Shown here one piece after another: positions 35,334 through 46,919 of a stretch of DNA of 64,000 nt (position 1 is the first letter of the stretch; each line of letters starts with the position of its first letter). Both the position numbers and the translations under genes were made by a program. The stretch comes from Euphorbia lathyris. Taxonomy: Eukaryota > Streptophyta > Magnoliopsida > Malpighiales > Euphorbiaceae. The stretch is from the NCBI RefSeq assembly GCF_963576675.1, contig NC_088911.1, positions 61,527,756-61,591,755 on the forward strand, written 5' to 3'. Under the pieces are notes generated by a model. That model was given only the letters and a program-made list of their open reading frames with translations. It was not told the origin of the DNA and searched no databases.

Positions 35334-35600
35334 TAAACAGCAAATACCTAGAAAACAAAGTAAAGGAATTTCAGAAAAAGAGCTCTGTAATCATGTATTT
35401 CATTAATTCATCATGTCCCAAAGGAGCAACAAAACATGGCTATAAAAGACACAAGCAAAAGCAACAAGACAAAATAGGATAACCACCTCACCATGACCAT
35501 ACACGTGTCTACTGATGAAACAAAGCAACAACGGTACAAAAGGGAAAAGGTAAATACAGAAATTAACAGCACTGTAAAATAACCAGGATGCTCCTTAACA
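35334..35600 (-). repeat. 3' LTR of the young copia element
   Basis: 267 bp. On the element strand it begins TGTTAAGGAGC and ends GCTGTTTA (TG...TA rather than TG...CA). Confidence 0.94.
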
Positions 35601-35612
35601 CTCCCCCTCAAG
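35601..35612 (-). promoter_or_regulatory. Polypurine tract of the young copia element
   Basis: The element strand reads TTGAGGGGGAG right before the 3' LTR. It overlaps the TGA stop codon of pol (35608-35610). Confidence 0.85.
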
Positions 35613-38600
35613 CTGGCGAGGAAGACTGGAAGGTTGCTCCCAGCTTGTGATTGTGACGATTAAGAGTGTGAACTGGCAACACTTTGGTTAGCAGATCTGC
35701 AACTTGATCAGATGAAGAAACATGAGTAGGCACAATGTTACCAGCATTAACTTGATCTCGCACATAATGACAGTCAATTTCGATGTGCTTTGTGCGTTCA
35801 TGAAGCACAGGATTGGCTGCAATAGCGATGGCAGCTTGATTGTCACATTTGAGAATGGTAGGAGGCAGATTTTTGAGTCCAAAATCTTTAAGGAGAGCAG
35901 ACAGCCATGTCACTTCACATGTGGTAAGAGCCATGGCCCTGTATTCAGCTTCAGCTGATGATCTTGCCACAACTGACTGCTTTTTGGCTTTCCATGAGAT
36001 TGGAGAAGCACCAAGAAATATGCAAAAACCTGTAGTGGATCTTCTAGAGATAGGACAGCTTGCCTAGTCACTATCACAGTATGCTGTTAACTGAGCTGCT
36101 GATGAAGAAGCAAGGAGAATGCCTTGAGATGAAGTCCCCAATAGGTACCTCAAGATCCGTTTTCCAGCTTGCATATGCACAGACGTAGGCTTTTGCAGGA
36201 ATTGAGTCAAGAGCTGCACTGGAAAAGCAATGTCTGGTCTTGTTATGGTAAGATAGATTAATTTGCCAAGTAACCTTTGATAAGGAGTTGGATCAGGCAG
36301 CACAACTCCTTGATCAGGGGTAAACTTAACATGATTCTCCATAGGCAGCTTCAACGGTTTAGAATGCATCATTCCAAACTCTTTGAGAATGTCTAATGTA
36401 TATTTTCTCTGAGATATGAAGAAACCTGAAACTGATCTGTCTATCTCAAGGCCTAGGAAGTACCTCAATGATCCCAGGTCTTTCATGTGGAATAATTGAG
36501 ACAACAAATTCTTCAGAGTGTTTATGGATTTCATACAATTTCCTGCAATAAGAAGGTCATCAACATAGACCAGCACAGTTGTGATTGTGACTTCAATTTG
36601 ACAGATGAACAAGCTATAGTCCGACTTAGACTGAATAAATCCCATGGAGAGAAGAGATGAAGATAGTTTTGAGAACCATTGTCTGGGGGCCTGCTTAAGC
36701 CCATATAGAGATTTCTTCAGTTTGCATACTAAAGAAGACTTAGTATGTGAAGAAGGCAGAGAACCAGTTTGAGTAGCAATTCTGCATCCGAGATGAGTGT
36801 ATCCTTGAGGCATTTGCATATACACATCCTCATTCAGGTCACCATGCAGAAATGCATTAGTGACATCCATCTGCACTGCATGCCAGTCACACATGGCTGC
36901 CACTGCCAGTAAAGCTCTCACTGTTGTCATCCTTGCAACTGGAGCAAAAGTCTCTGAGTAATCCTCCCCATACTTTTGTCTGCAGCCTAAAATTACCAGC
37001 CTTGCCCTATATCTCTCAACAGATCCATCTGGATTATACTTAGTTTTGAACAACCATTTGCATCCAATGGCATGTTTTCCTAAGGGCAGATACATAACCT
37101 CCCAAGTATCATTAGATTCCAAGGCATTAAGCTCAAGATTCATGGCAGCAATCCAGTGTTCTTGAGAAACTGCATCTTTGAAATATACAGGATCACAGTT
37201 GCCAACAAGAGAAGTCATAAAGCAAAAGAAATTTGGTTCAGTGTCTGTAAAAGCAAGATTAGATATGCAAGTGGTATCAAAATCTTTCAACCATTGAGGA
37301 GGTACATGAGTTCTGGTTGACCTTCTTGGAGGCAAAAGCACGGGAGATGGTAACTGGTTGTTTGTTTGAGGTGCAAGGGATTTTGGTGACTGCAAAGAAG
37401 GTTGGGTGTCCTGAGCTTTATCAACATTAGGGTGAGATGGGTCATTTTGTTGTGTGGAAGATGAGCTGTGAGTCAGGTAAATCTCATCAAACATAGATGA
37501 GTTTGGAGAAGCAGATTCAAGGGAAGGAATAGGGTGCATATAAGAATCTGATGAATTTGGATGAAAAGGGAAAATTGTTTCATGAAATGCAACATCTCTT
37601 GATATGAATGTTTGAGACGTGGTGAGGTTCAACAATCTATACCCTTTTTGTGTAGAGGGATATCCCAGCAATACACATGGCACACCCCTAGGGCACAACT
37701 TATCTGAGGGGAATTCTGGATTGTAGGCAAAGGTCAAACACCCAAAAACTTTCAAGTGTGCATAAGTGGGTGATTTTTGATAGAGCATTTCATATGGTGT
37801 TTTGTTGTTAAGGATAGGTGTTGGCAATCTGTTTATTATATGCATTGCTGTGAGAACACAGTCTCCCCAATAGGCGATAGGCAGTCCTGCTTGAAATCTA
37901 AGAGCTCTGGCAATCTCAAGTATATGCCTGTGCTTTCTCTCAACTCTGGCATTTTGTTGAGGTCTTTTGACACAAGACGTTTGATGCACAATACCATGTT
38001 TTGAAAAAAGTGACCTACACTGAGTATCATCAAACTCTAGAGCATTATCCGACCGTAAATGTTTAATGCTCGCATTGAAATGATTTTTTATGTAGTGAAT
38101 GAATTCCTCAAGAATGGACATGGTCTCAGATTTGAATTTAATAAGGTATACCCAGGTATTTCTGGAGTTGTCATCCACAATTGTGAGGAAATATCTGTAT
38201 TTTCCTCTAGTTTGAACTTTGTAAGGACCCCATATGTCAATGTGAATCAGTTCAAAAAGAGCAGATGCATGTGATGAGCTTAAAGTGAATGGCTGTTTGG
38301 TGAATTTAGACAAAGGGCAAGTGATGCACAATTTTGTTTGGTCATGTATGAGAGGTTTCACACAAGGAATGTGTTTCAATTTGGTGACAGGTGCATGTCC
38401 CAGTCTATTATGCCATAACTCTAAGCTATTTGAATCACCTGCACTGGAATCAGCAGTCATACAAAGAGGTTTTTGAGGCACAGATAACCATTCATCGGGT
38501 ACATGCATGTTTAGATGATTCAGCAAGTAGTACAAACCATTTCTAGCCTTACCCACACCAACAATTCTTTTAGACACACTATCAATGATCAAACAATGAG

Positions 38601-39690
38601 TAGGATAGAAGGACACCTCAGATTGAGAGTCTTGAATGATCCTTTGCACAGACAGGAGATTGTATTTGAAGTGAGGAATGCACAGAGCTTTCTGCAATTT
38701 CAAGCCAGTAGGAAGAACAATAGTGCCCGTATGAGATACAGTTGCAGTATTTCCATCTGGCAAGTTGATCTTAGGAGTATTGACAACAGGAAATGATTGA
38801 GCAAATTTGTTCAAATGTGGAGTCATGTGATTAGATGCACCTGAGTCTATTATCCATTCATCTGAATATTCTGCAACAGAGAAACATGATATCATCCCTG
38901 AAAAATGACTGTCCAGTTCTTCATCAGTTTCAGAGCCCTTATATTGCTGCTGTTGTAGTTGTGGTAGGAGTTTTGACAGCTGTTCCAGTTGTTGAGGAGA
39001 GAACAGCAGCCCTGTTTGATCTCCTCCATTAATGTGAGCTGCAGCTGCAATTTTTGGGGTGTACGTGCCAGTTTTGGAATTAGAGGAGCTAGCATTCCAT
39101 TTAGATGGTGAGGTGAAGGTGGGATTTGTGGTGTAGGATGATGCAGCAGGGGATTTGGGTTTGTTTTTGTGCTTGGAATGCCATTTGGGGTACCCAACTA
39201 TAGTCCAACACTTATCCATAGAGTGCCCTTTGTTTCCACAAGCACCACAAGCCTGAGATTTATCTATTTGGCCTTTGCTATACATGGCTGAAATATCTGC
39301 ATCAATCTTTGAACAAGCCAGCACCTCTCTCTGAGCTTCTTCCTGTTGCAGAGCAGCAGCTGCTGCTTCCACAGTTGGTAAAGGTGTCTGCAATAGCAGT
39401 TGACTTCTCTGTGCATTATATGACTCATTCAATCCATTCAGGAATTGAAACAATTTTGCCTCCTCTCGTTGGAGATTAATAGCTGCCAACAATGCTTTAA
39501 CTTCATCAGTAGGATTAGCAACAGCAGGCAACAAATTTATTGATTCCAACTCTAGCCAAATCGTTTTCATAGCAGTATAATACTCATTTATGCTCTGATT
39601 ATTTTGTTTTTCTTCAAACAACTCCCTATTCAATCTGTATTTTCTAGTTCCATTGACAAGTGAAAACCTTTTTTTGTAAATCATCCCAGA
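35608..39690 (-). pseudogene. Copia gag C-terminal part and pol (PR, INT, RT, RNase H)
   Basis: One frame of about 1,360 codons with a single TAG at 36064-36066, which replaces the Trp of the CDSDWA motif of RNase H (TGG to TAG). In order: zinc knuckle [14 protein letters not shown]; protease [12 protein letters not shown] (Asp-Ser-Gly intact); pre-integrase HNRLGH...CITC; integrase with [17 protein letters not shown] and [10 protein letters not shown] with [10 protein letters not shown] and YVDDLLIAG; RNase H with [10 protein letters not shown] and [10 protein letters not shown]. All catalytic residues I can place are present. Repair of one base here and one in gag would leave a full polyprotein frame, so the copy died recently. 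Confidence 0.95.
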
Positions 39691-40006
39691 TTTCACTTGC
39701 AGCAGACATATACATCACAGATCTTTTAATAGTAGGAGAAACATTATGAGTCAACCAACCTATCACCATGTCGTTGCAGGTATTCCACATGTCTGTCTTT
39801 GTAGGATCGCCTGTGGGTTTTTTTACTGTTCCATTGACAAAACCAAGCTTTCGCTTTGCTGAGAGATTTATTTCCATAGATCTGCGCCAAGATCTATAGT
39901 CTGAGTATCCTTGAAGTTTGTCAACAATAATGGAACTGGCACCTTCAGATGGATGCAGAAACAGTGGATTCAACATATCCATGGAGGTTATTTTATCATT
40001 CGACAT
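39644..40006 (-). pseudogene. Copia gag N-terminal part (gag_3 type)
   Basis: The ATG at 40006 (MSNDKITSMDML) is followed by NPLFLHPSEGASSIIVDKLQ and YSDYRSWRRSMEINL, the hallmark of the retrotran_gag_3 family. The frame is lost at a run of seven A residues (near 39668-39675). One extra A sends it into a stop, while the other frame continues as [21 protein letters not shown] homopolymer indel of this kind could be real or a sequencing artefact. Confidence 0.93.
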
Positions 40007-40139
40007 GATGAAGAAAAACAGAGCAAAGTAGATAGTAGAAGGAAGGAGAATACAGAAAAGAAGAGAAATTTGTAGAGAATTTTTTTTTTATGATGACTGA
40101 TTTACAGAGACACTCTTATTCCTTTTCGCGATGACCTGA

Positions 40140-40151
40140 GCTCTGATACCA
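40140..40151 (-). promoter_or_regulatory. Primer-binding site (initiator tRNA-Met) of the young copia element
   Basis: The element strand reads TGGTATCAGAGC, abutting the 5' LTR with no spacer. Confidence 0.93.
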
Positions 40152-40417
40152 TAAACAGCAAATACCCAGAAAACAAAGCAAAGGAATTTCAGAAAAAGAG
40201 CTCTGTAATCATGTATTTCATTAATTCATCATGTCCCAAAGGAGCAACAAAACATGGCTATAAAAGACACAGCAAAAGCAACAAGACAAAATAGGATAAC
40301 CACCTCACCATGACCATACACGTGTCTAGTGATGAAACAAAGCAACAACGGTACAAAAGGGAAAAGGTAAATACAGAAATTAACATCACTGTAAAATAAC
40401 CAGGATGCTCCTTAACA
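40152..40417 (-). repeat. 5' LTR of the young copia element
   Basis: 266 bp, near-identical to 35334-35600. On the element strand it carries the promoter for gag-pol, but I do not see a convincing TATA box. Confidence 0.94.
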
Positions 40418-40428
40418 ATTATCTATAT

Positions 40429-41339
40429 GAGTGAGGCTATAGAGAGGGATTCCCTCACTTTTTATTCTAAGGGAAGAATAGCCTTATTCCAATTATCAAA
40501 CAATATCCTCCTAATTTAATTAACCAATTTTAATTTAATTAAAATCCTAACCACTCTCTTTCTCTCTCCTTCCCTGAAACCGATTCACACGGTTCTTTCT
40601 CTTTGATATTTCTGATTCACGACTCTCTCTCTCTCTCTCTGATTGAAGGTGCCTATAGATATATCACTAAGATAATATTTCTGTCAAGATCTCTGTCCAA
40701 ATTGGGTGATTCGCCAATTAAAATAAATTATATAAAATTTACTTATCTCACCGCACCCATGTCTTATATTTTTTTTTTAAAATGCAGTTTGCGGCATCTG
40801 CATCCGCACCCGCACCATGTCTGCACCCGAGTTGGTGCTTTCATAGCACTGAGAGTATCCAAATCCATCTCTTGGTGCAATTGTATAACTTTAATGAGGT
40901 GGAAAAATATTTTAATGCATGAAAATAAGAGTAATATGCATTTTGTAATTTTAATTATTGAACATCTGTGGTGAAATAAAAAGGAAAAAGAAGAACAAAG
41001 AAAGAGGCCTTTTCTCAGTTGCAGTCTGTTACTGAAACTTTTTGAGCAAAGGCAATCAATATGGTAATTAAGCAATCATACAAGCCAAGACATAGGCCGT
41101 AGAAAATCGCATATATACATTACAAAAGGAAGGTGTAGAAAATCAAGAAGAAATGGAAGCCGTGGAAAAAGCAGCACTTGTGAATCAGTTTCAGGGAAGG
41201 AGAGAGAAAGAGAGTGGTTAGGATTTTAATTAAATTAAAATTGGTTAATTAAATTAGGAGGATATTGTTTGGTAATTAGAATAAGGCTATTCTTCCCTTA
41301 GAATAAAAAGTGAGGGAATCCCTCTCTATAACCTCACTC
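40429..41339. mobile_element. Mutator-like element with 160-bp TIRs
   Basis: 40429-40588 and 41180-41339 are near-perfect inverted repeats starting GAGTGAGG(C/T)TATAGAGAGG. The flanks TTATCTATAT (40419-40428) and TTATTTATAT (41340-41349) form a 10-bp target duplication with one mismatch, as expected for Mutator-like elements. The 590-bp interior has no transposase. It holds a CT-repeat (about 40623-40640) and a patch of CCGCACCCGCACC words that could be captured sequence, but no gene fragment is recognisable. Confidence 0.85.

Positions 41340-41345
<6 letters not shown>

Positions 41346-41409
<64 letters not shown>
41346..41409. repeat. (AT)n microsatellite
   Basis: About 64 bp of AT dinucleotides directly right of the Mutator-like element, inside the second copy of the local tandem duplication. 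Confidence 0.95.
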
Positions 41410-41411
<2 letters not shown>

Positions 41412-41455
41412 TGAATTAAATGCACTTATGATCATTAAATGAAAAGTTTTTTATA

Positions 41456-42869
41456 AAATATTCGGTTCGACTCTTATCAGACACTTTTTAGATAGATTCC
41501 CTTCTAATTAATTTTTTTTTGTATACACTAGGACTCGAACTCGAGATTAAAAAGTTAATTATTTATACATCAGCGGTTACTAAAGCTAGTTTTGTGTCAA
41601 TTAAGGAAGCATTTGTTTTGAGGTTTCAGGTAAGGGTAAGGGAAAATGGAGATTTCATTCAGTTTGTTGGTGTTTGTTTTCTTGATTCAATCATTCCTTT
41701 ACCCTTTTTTAGTTTTGGGTTTACCTCTAACTCCTCTAATCCCATTCACAAACCCCTAAGATTTTCTATTCATTTTCTCTTTTTTTACTAACTTGAACTT
41801 CTATCTTCCTTATAAAATTCTATTTTGCTCTTCATCTTACTTTTTAATTTTTATTTTGGTCCATATATTTATTTATTTATTTTTTTATTCTTGGATTAAT
41901 TTCACGTTTGATTCTTGTATTTATATATTTTTAATTTTTTTCCTCAAAATATATTTTTAACTAAAATTTACTTTTTGATATTTGTATTTATTTATTTATA
42001 CTTTTTTTTATCCCTAGAATACTTTTGATCCCTATACTTAATATTTTTACTTTTTTATCCTGAAAAATAATTTTGACCAAATTTTTTTCATTTGTCATAT
42101 TAGTCAGTTTTAATATTTATTTTTAATTATATTAAAATAATTATTTTCTTTTTAAAGTAGAATGTGAATTTTCTTTGATTAATTTTATTTTAGTTTCCTC
42201 AATTTTATCATATTTTGATTTTAATGGTTAAATTAATATGAACCAAATAGATAAGGGAATCCAGGGTCATTCCATTCATTTCTCATTGTTTCTATTTCTT
42301 GATTCCATTCTATTACACTTGCACGAACCAAACACCCCCTAAGTATAAATTGTTAAGAATAAAGTTATAAATTTAGTATTGTGTTTATTAGGATAAAGTT
42401 GATTTAGTCTCTAGGTAGAAAACAATGTAATTTTAAGCATAATATAATTTTAAACGTAAGATTTACGTTTATGCAATTTTATACTTAATCGATTTTTTTT
42501 CAATAAAAAAAAAGGTTTGAAATTACACATTAAAGTTTGCGAAACTTTCACTAGTCAAAGAACTAAATAACAATTAATTATAAAGTGTTTTTCCTAATGG
42601 AGTGTTTTTTTGTTTTCTCCATTAAGTTAATTTATAAACTAAAACTCTCTATTCATCATCAATGTTAATTCCCCTATTTTTTAAATTTCTTTTCATTGTT
42701 TGAGACAATTTCCTACTTTTGTTCCATTCCTTTTCTAAAAAAATTCGTCCATTTTCTTCTTGAAACATTCTATCAACTAATATCATAATTCTTCTTTTTC
42801 CCTTTCCTTTTTTTGAAAAATTTCGTTCCCTTTCACCTTCAATTGACAAAAAACCATAATTCATGAAAT
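41456..42869. other. AT-rich intergenic DNA
   Basis: T-rich, with degenerate TTTTTATT tracts and no conserved frame. The stretch from about 41605 to 42345 begins with GCATTTGTTTTGAGG and ends CGAACCAAACACCCCCTAAG, reminiscent of a hAT-like MITE, but the termini do not pair well. Confidence 0.4.
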
Positions 42870-42889
42870 TGCTCGGTTATGATGGATAA

Positions 42890-45090
42890 AGGCAAATGTG
42901 TTTTGGAAATTTATGTCAGACTTTGTTTAAAAGACAACAACGACCATGGATTGATCCTAGGTGAAGAGCATATACAGACCCCATAGAGCCTTCTTCATTG
43001 TCGGTCAATTCTAGGCATCAAACACAATACACTTTGATAGTATGAAGATGACTCTCGCAGCTATATGGCGACCGGTTAAAGGGCTAACATTTACATAATC
43101 TGAAGTGGAAGGTCGATATTTGTTTCAATTTTATTATTAGTTAGATGCATGTAGAGTGCTCAATGATGGTTCATGGACGTTCAATCAAAATCTCATCATT
43201 GTTAAAAAAAAAACTCGGCATCACAGAGTAGATATTCCAAATAGAATTACATGATTTGATTATCTAGGTTCATATATCAGACCTTCTAATAAGATTTCAA
43301 ACTGAATCAACTTGTAGAGCATTGAGAAATCAAATTGGAAAGTACATTGAATCAGACTCGAAAAACTTTGAAGGTTCTAGACGCAGCTATTTGCGTATTA
43401 AAGTCACTATTTAGGTATGCTAAGCCAAAACCACTACTATCGAAACTGTACTTAAGAACAATCTGCACGAACAGGAAGGTAGGAGTAGCATTTCAATAGG
43501 AATCAATCTAAGCCGAGATGTCAAACTTGTTATGGATCCTAAATGGCCACATCGTGAAGAAAACATCATGGATATTGACAAAGATATCCTCTAAAAAATG
43601 GACATAAGACGCGACCTACCAATCTGGCCCGCCTAGGATTATGCGTCTCCTAAGTTGGAACTGTCGTGGACTCGGCAATCCATGAATAGTTAATGTTCTA
43701 CTAGACTTGGTCAAATTCCACAAGCCTTTGGTCATCTTCCATATGGAAAAAAGTTTTGTTCAAAAAAAGTTCGTATCGTAAACTTTTTTTGGCTTCGACA
43801 ACGTTTTTATAGTTGACTGTGTGGGTCAAGTGGGTGGTCTGGCACTGATGTGGAAGGAATCAATCACAGTTAATTTTCACTTCTTCTTAGAATTACATCA
43901 AAGTTATTGCTCAGGCCTTCTTACCCCATCGCCAATCACTCTGGACCGGGTCGTTACAGGCCCACCAACTTCCACCTGGTTCGTCCCCTAACCACACATC
44001 GTACGTGGAGAGTCGGCTCTAATACCAATTGTAACATCCTGTCCTAATACACTGTAGATATTGTCCGCTTTGGCCCAAATCCAACACTTTGGGTCTCACG
44101 GCTTTAAAATGCGTCTGCATGTATTGGATTCACACCTTACTAATAAGCCCCAATCACTCCCTCTCCATTTTTGATGTGGGATTCAGTTCATTCCTGCCCC
44201 ATCGCTATCCCTTAGGGCCGCTCCTTGCTCAGGCCTTCTTACCCCGGTGCCACCCACTTCGGACCGGGTCGTTACATTCAAGGTCACCAATATATCTGGG
44301 AAGTTAGTCAAGGCTTTTATCGATGGATACAAGAAAGACTTGATAGAGCTCTAGTGAATTGTCATTGGCAAGTGTTTTCTTCAGGGATGACCGAATGACA
44401 GGAGTTCAAAACTTTTCAAGCTGGTTTGTCACGATTCTCTTTACAATCTTAAATGGGCAAAATTTCAGATATTATGGTGATCATTTGGGATAGAAATCGT
44501 TCACCAACGGCTATTATTCTCGCTTCATCTCTCCAGGAACAATGCTAGTGGAGTATGGCTCAGTCTCAACGTTTGAAGTATATAAATCAGCAAGTTCGTC
44601 CAACACTATCGAAATGGAGGAAACCTTCTCTTGGACTTCTTATTTGCAATATAGATTTAGGTGTATTTGCCGACGGTGGATACATCTCTTTTGGCTTTCT
44701 CATTCGTGACGAATTCGGATATTGTAGGTATGCCAGTTATGGTATCCTTTTTCGTCATTCATGACCAATTCTAGGGCATTTGGGATCCTTTTCATCATCA
44801 TCCTCTATATCAGAGTCTTCCAAGAAATTGGTCTCAATGTTTGAATCGCCACTATTACCTAGTAGAGTAGCTTAAAAGGATGATTTATTAAGAGAGGATG
44901 TATGAAAATTCTATTGAGAATATTAGGGATGGCGTCTGGATATGGTTCAGGCCGTTCGCTTTCTTTGTGCACTGCATCTCATCAAATTGGAATCTTCACT
45001 AGGAAGGGCTAGTATTTTTTCCATAGCACTTTTTATCTTAGTATTCTGCTTGCATCTTCACTTCTAATCTATCTGTATGACCCTTACGAC
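42890..45090 (+). mobile_element. Eroded L1-clade LINE, internally deleted, with a TRIM in it
   Basis: Plus-strand remnants in order: an ORF1 DUF4283-type domain (about 43036-43200, LAAIWRPVKGLTFT, EGRYLFQFYY, NDGSWTFNQNLII); the ORF2 endonuclease start at 43641 (MRLLSWNCRGLGNP, then a stop); a TRIM insertion (43908-44275); endonuclease end (RLDRALVN, about 44338); and an RNase H piece (about 44600-44760, WRKPSLGLLICNID, GFLIRDEFG). The reverse transcriptase is absent. Stops and frameshifts are frequent, so this is an old copy. Confidence 0.82.
43908..44275 (-). mobile_element. Truncated TRIM, same family as 9986-10550
   Basis: A partial LTR (43908-43960), the core with a degraded initiator-Met PBS (TGGTATTAGAG on the minus strand) and one nearly full LTR (44032-44275). 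The left LTR has lost about 190 bp. The sequence is clearly diverged from the copy at 9986, and no target duplication can be shown. Confidence 0.85.
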
Positions 45091-45917
45091 TAAAAAAGGG
45101 AAGTGTATTATGTATGGCTATTTAACGTGCATGTTAAAATAATTCTCACTTTCTTCAACTGCAATACAATGCCCAATTTGTCAAAGGAATAAATTAAATG
45201 AGAAAATAAAATACAATTAAAGTATAAAATTGTAGTTCATAAAATGATGGATATGGAATTCTTTGTTATCTACAACAAATCCAACAATTTGAACATAAAA
45301 TTTTAGATCATTTGTGTCAATCTCATTAGTTAATGCAGTAATTCTCCAATTCAGTCATGGTTCTTTTCTTTTCTTATTCAAAGCATATAATCTCAGAAGC
45401 ATAAGGCCTTGAAAATTCATTAGATCACATACTCCATCTTCTTTCTTTTCCAATCTCCTTGTGACCCAGGAATTATTGGAACCAAATGTTGAATCTTATC
45501 TTACTCTTAAAACGCAAAACCCAGATCCATAAACCCTTTCACCTATTCAAATTCTGACTTGACAAACCAGACATGAAGCTCTTATTTTTCTTATCCTCCT
45601 TGAATTTGGGGATATAGGATCAAACCAAAACCCGATGATCTTGAGAAAAAAATGGAGCTGACATAGAAGGACGATGAGATGGTGAAAGAGAAGGAAATAA
45701 TCAGTGGTTTTGGTCAGTGAGGAATGAACAGATGATCAAATGAGATTCGGTGGTGGTGGTTGTGAGAGACGAAATTTTAGGGGTGGTTTTGGAAGGTGGA
45801 AACAATGTAATAATTTTAAAAAAATTAGCTTACTAACTAGTGGACAAATTTTCTAATCTTATTTGGCATACCAGATTCTAATGTTAAACATACCGTATAA
45901 TTTCCCCTTTATCAGAA
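45091..45917. other. Unassigned DNA with a dispersed direct repeat
   Basis: 45091-45200 (GTATTATGTATGGCTATTT ... CAATACAATGCCCAATT) has a diverged direct copy at 47887-48005. The remainder shows no conserved frame or terminal repeat. Confidence 0.45.
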
Positions 45918-46345
45918 GAAGAGCAATGGTGAGTTAATAACCTATACAGATAGTGACTATGCACATGAAAAGAACATCATGTTATGTGTTTCTACTCAGT
46001 AAAAAAGTTATCTCATGGGTCTCTAAAAAACATGTGGTAATTCTATCTACTATTGAGCTAGAATTTGTAGCAACTATTTCTTCTGCATGTAAAGGTGTAT
46101 GTTGTCATTCACAAAATAAGTGCATTATAGTACTATGCGATGATAGTTCTACAATTAAATTGTCCAAGGGTCCAGTCTTGCATGGACGCATCAAGCACAT
46201 TGATTTTAGATTCCATTTCTTGTGCGACCCCAATCAAAGATGGGGTAGTTGAACTTAAGCATTGTGGCACTCAAGATCAAATATATGGAAAAACTACTTA
46301 ATCTTGATGCATTCTTAAATATGTGTGATTTATTGGGTTTATGTG
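45918..46345 (+). pseudogene. Copia RNase H fragment
   Basis: The plus strand reads GELITYTDSDYA, then VFLLSKKVISWVSKKHVV, STIELEFVATISSACKG and HGRIKHIDFRFHFL, the RNase H tail of copia pol. Frame changes and stops are present. The rest of pol is missing upstream. Confidence 0.85.
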
Positions 46346-46369
46346 TGGTACTATAAATAAATTGAATGG

Positions 46370-46391
46370 AGTGCTGTGCTGTGCTGTGCTG
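46370..46391 (+). repeat. GTGCT short tandem repeat
   Basis: Three to four copies of GTGCT just before the polypurine tract. Confidence 0.8.
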
Positions 46392-46412
46392 CAATCAATT
46401 GAAGGGAGGAAT

Positions 46413-46710
46413 TGTTAGGATTTGCTGTTAGGATTTCATTTAACTAATAATCCATGTTTTTTTGGGACATGTAGGTAGTGTCTATTATTTTCTAACTACT
46501 TCCTATGTTCTTAGAATGTGCAAAACGTGAGCTGCTATTTATCCTTTTTATTGTAAGACTTATTTAAGCCATGAGTTGCTTTTGAATTCCATAACACAAG
46601 ATAAATTTTTTTTGAGTGATTCTATCTTGTGAGTAGATAATTTTACGGATACAGTATATAAATATCACCAAACTATTGAGTCTACCATCTATTTTTATTT
46701 TTATATATAT
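46413..46710 (+). repeat. Probable 3' LTR of the copia fragment
   Basis: A GAAGGGAGGAAT polypurine tract (46401-46412) is followed by TGTTAGGATTTGC, the expected LTR start. The right end is not visible because the SINE/RTE insertion begins at 46711-46726. The LTR may continue after 47874. Confidence 0.65.
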
Positions 46711-46726
46711 GACTCTAACCTTGTTA

Positions 46727-46916
46727 AAAGGGCGGCCCGGTCGCATTACGCGTCCCCGCTGAGCGAGGGTCCGGGGAGGGGTCCCACCACAAGGGTGTAT
46801 TGGGGGCAAGCCTTCCCTTGCCAATTTAATTGGCAAGAGGCCGCTCCTAAGACTCGAACCCGTGACCTCTGGTCACACGGCAACAACGTTTTACCGTTGC
46901 GCCAAGGCTCGCCCTC
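46727..46916 (-). mobile_element. Au-type SINE (tRNA-derived), antisense
   Basis: The minus strand reads GAGCCTTGGCGCAACGGTAA (A-box region) and then GGTTCGAGTC (B box) in tRNA-like spacing. It goes on to CTTGTGGTGGGACCC, CCCCGGACCC and a terminal GGGCCGCCCTTTT. This is the layout of the angiosperm Au SINE family, about 190 bp and nearly full length. Its 3' end abuts a 16-bp target duplication on the left. Its 5' end is joined directly to the RTE LINE. Confidence 0.88.
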
Positions 46917-46919
46917 TCA

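Larger units (their letters stand above)
35334..40417 (-). mobile_element. Young Ty1/copia retrotransposon, 5.1 kb, nearly intact
   Basis: LTRs of 267 and 266 bp (35334-35600, 40152-40417) differ by about four substitutions and one single-base indel. The flanking duplication is a perfect ATTAT (35329-35333, 40418-40422). The PBS touches the 5' LTR and the PPT touches the 3' LTR. The gag-pol frame has just one frameshift and one nonsense codon. It inserted at the left edge of the Mutator-like element at 40429, overlapping that element's target duplication, so it is the younger of the two. Confidence 0.95.

Noticed and set aside
46727..46916. A tRNA gene
   Set aside because: A and B boxes are present, but the sequence lacks a foldable cloverleaf and continues into the SINE body and tail.
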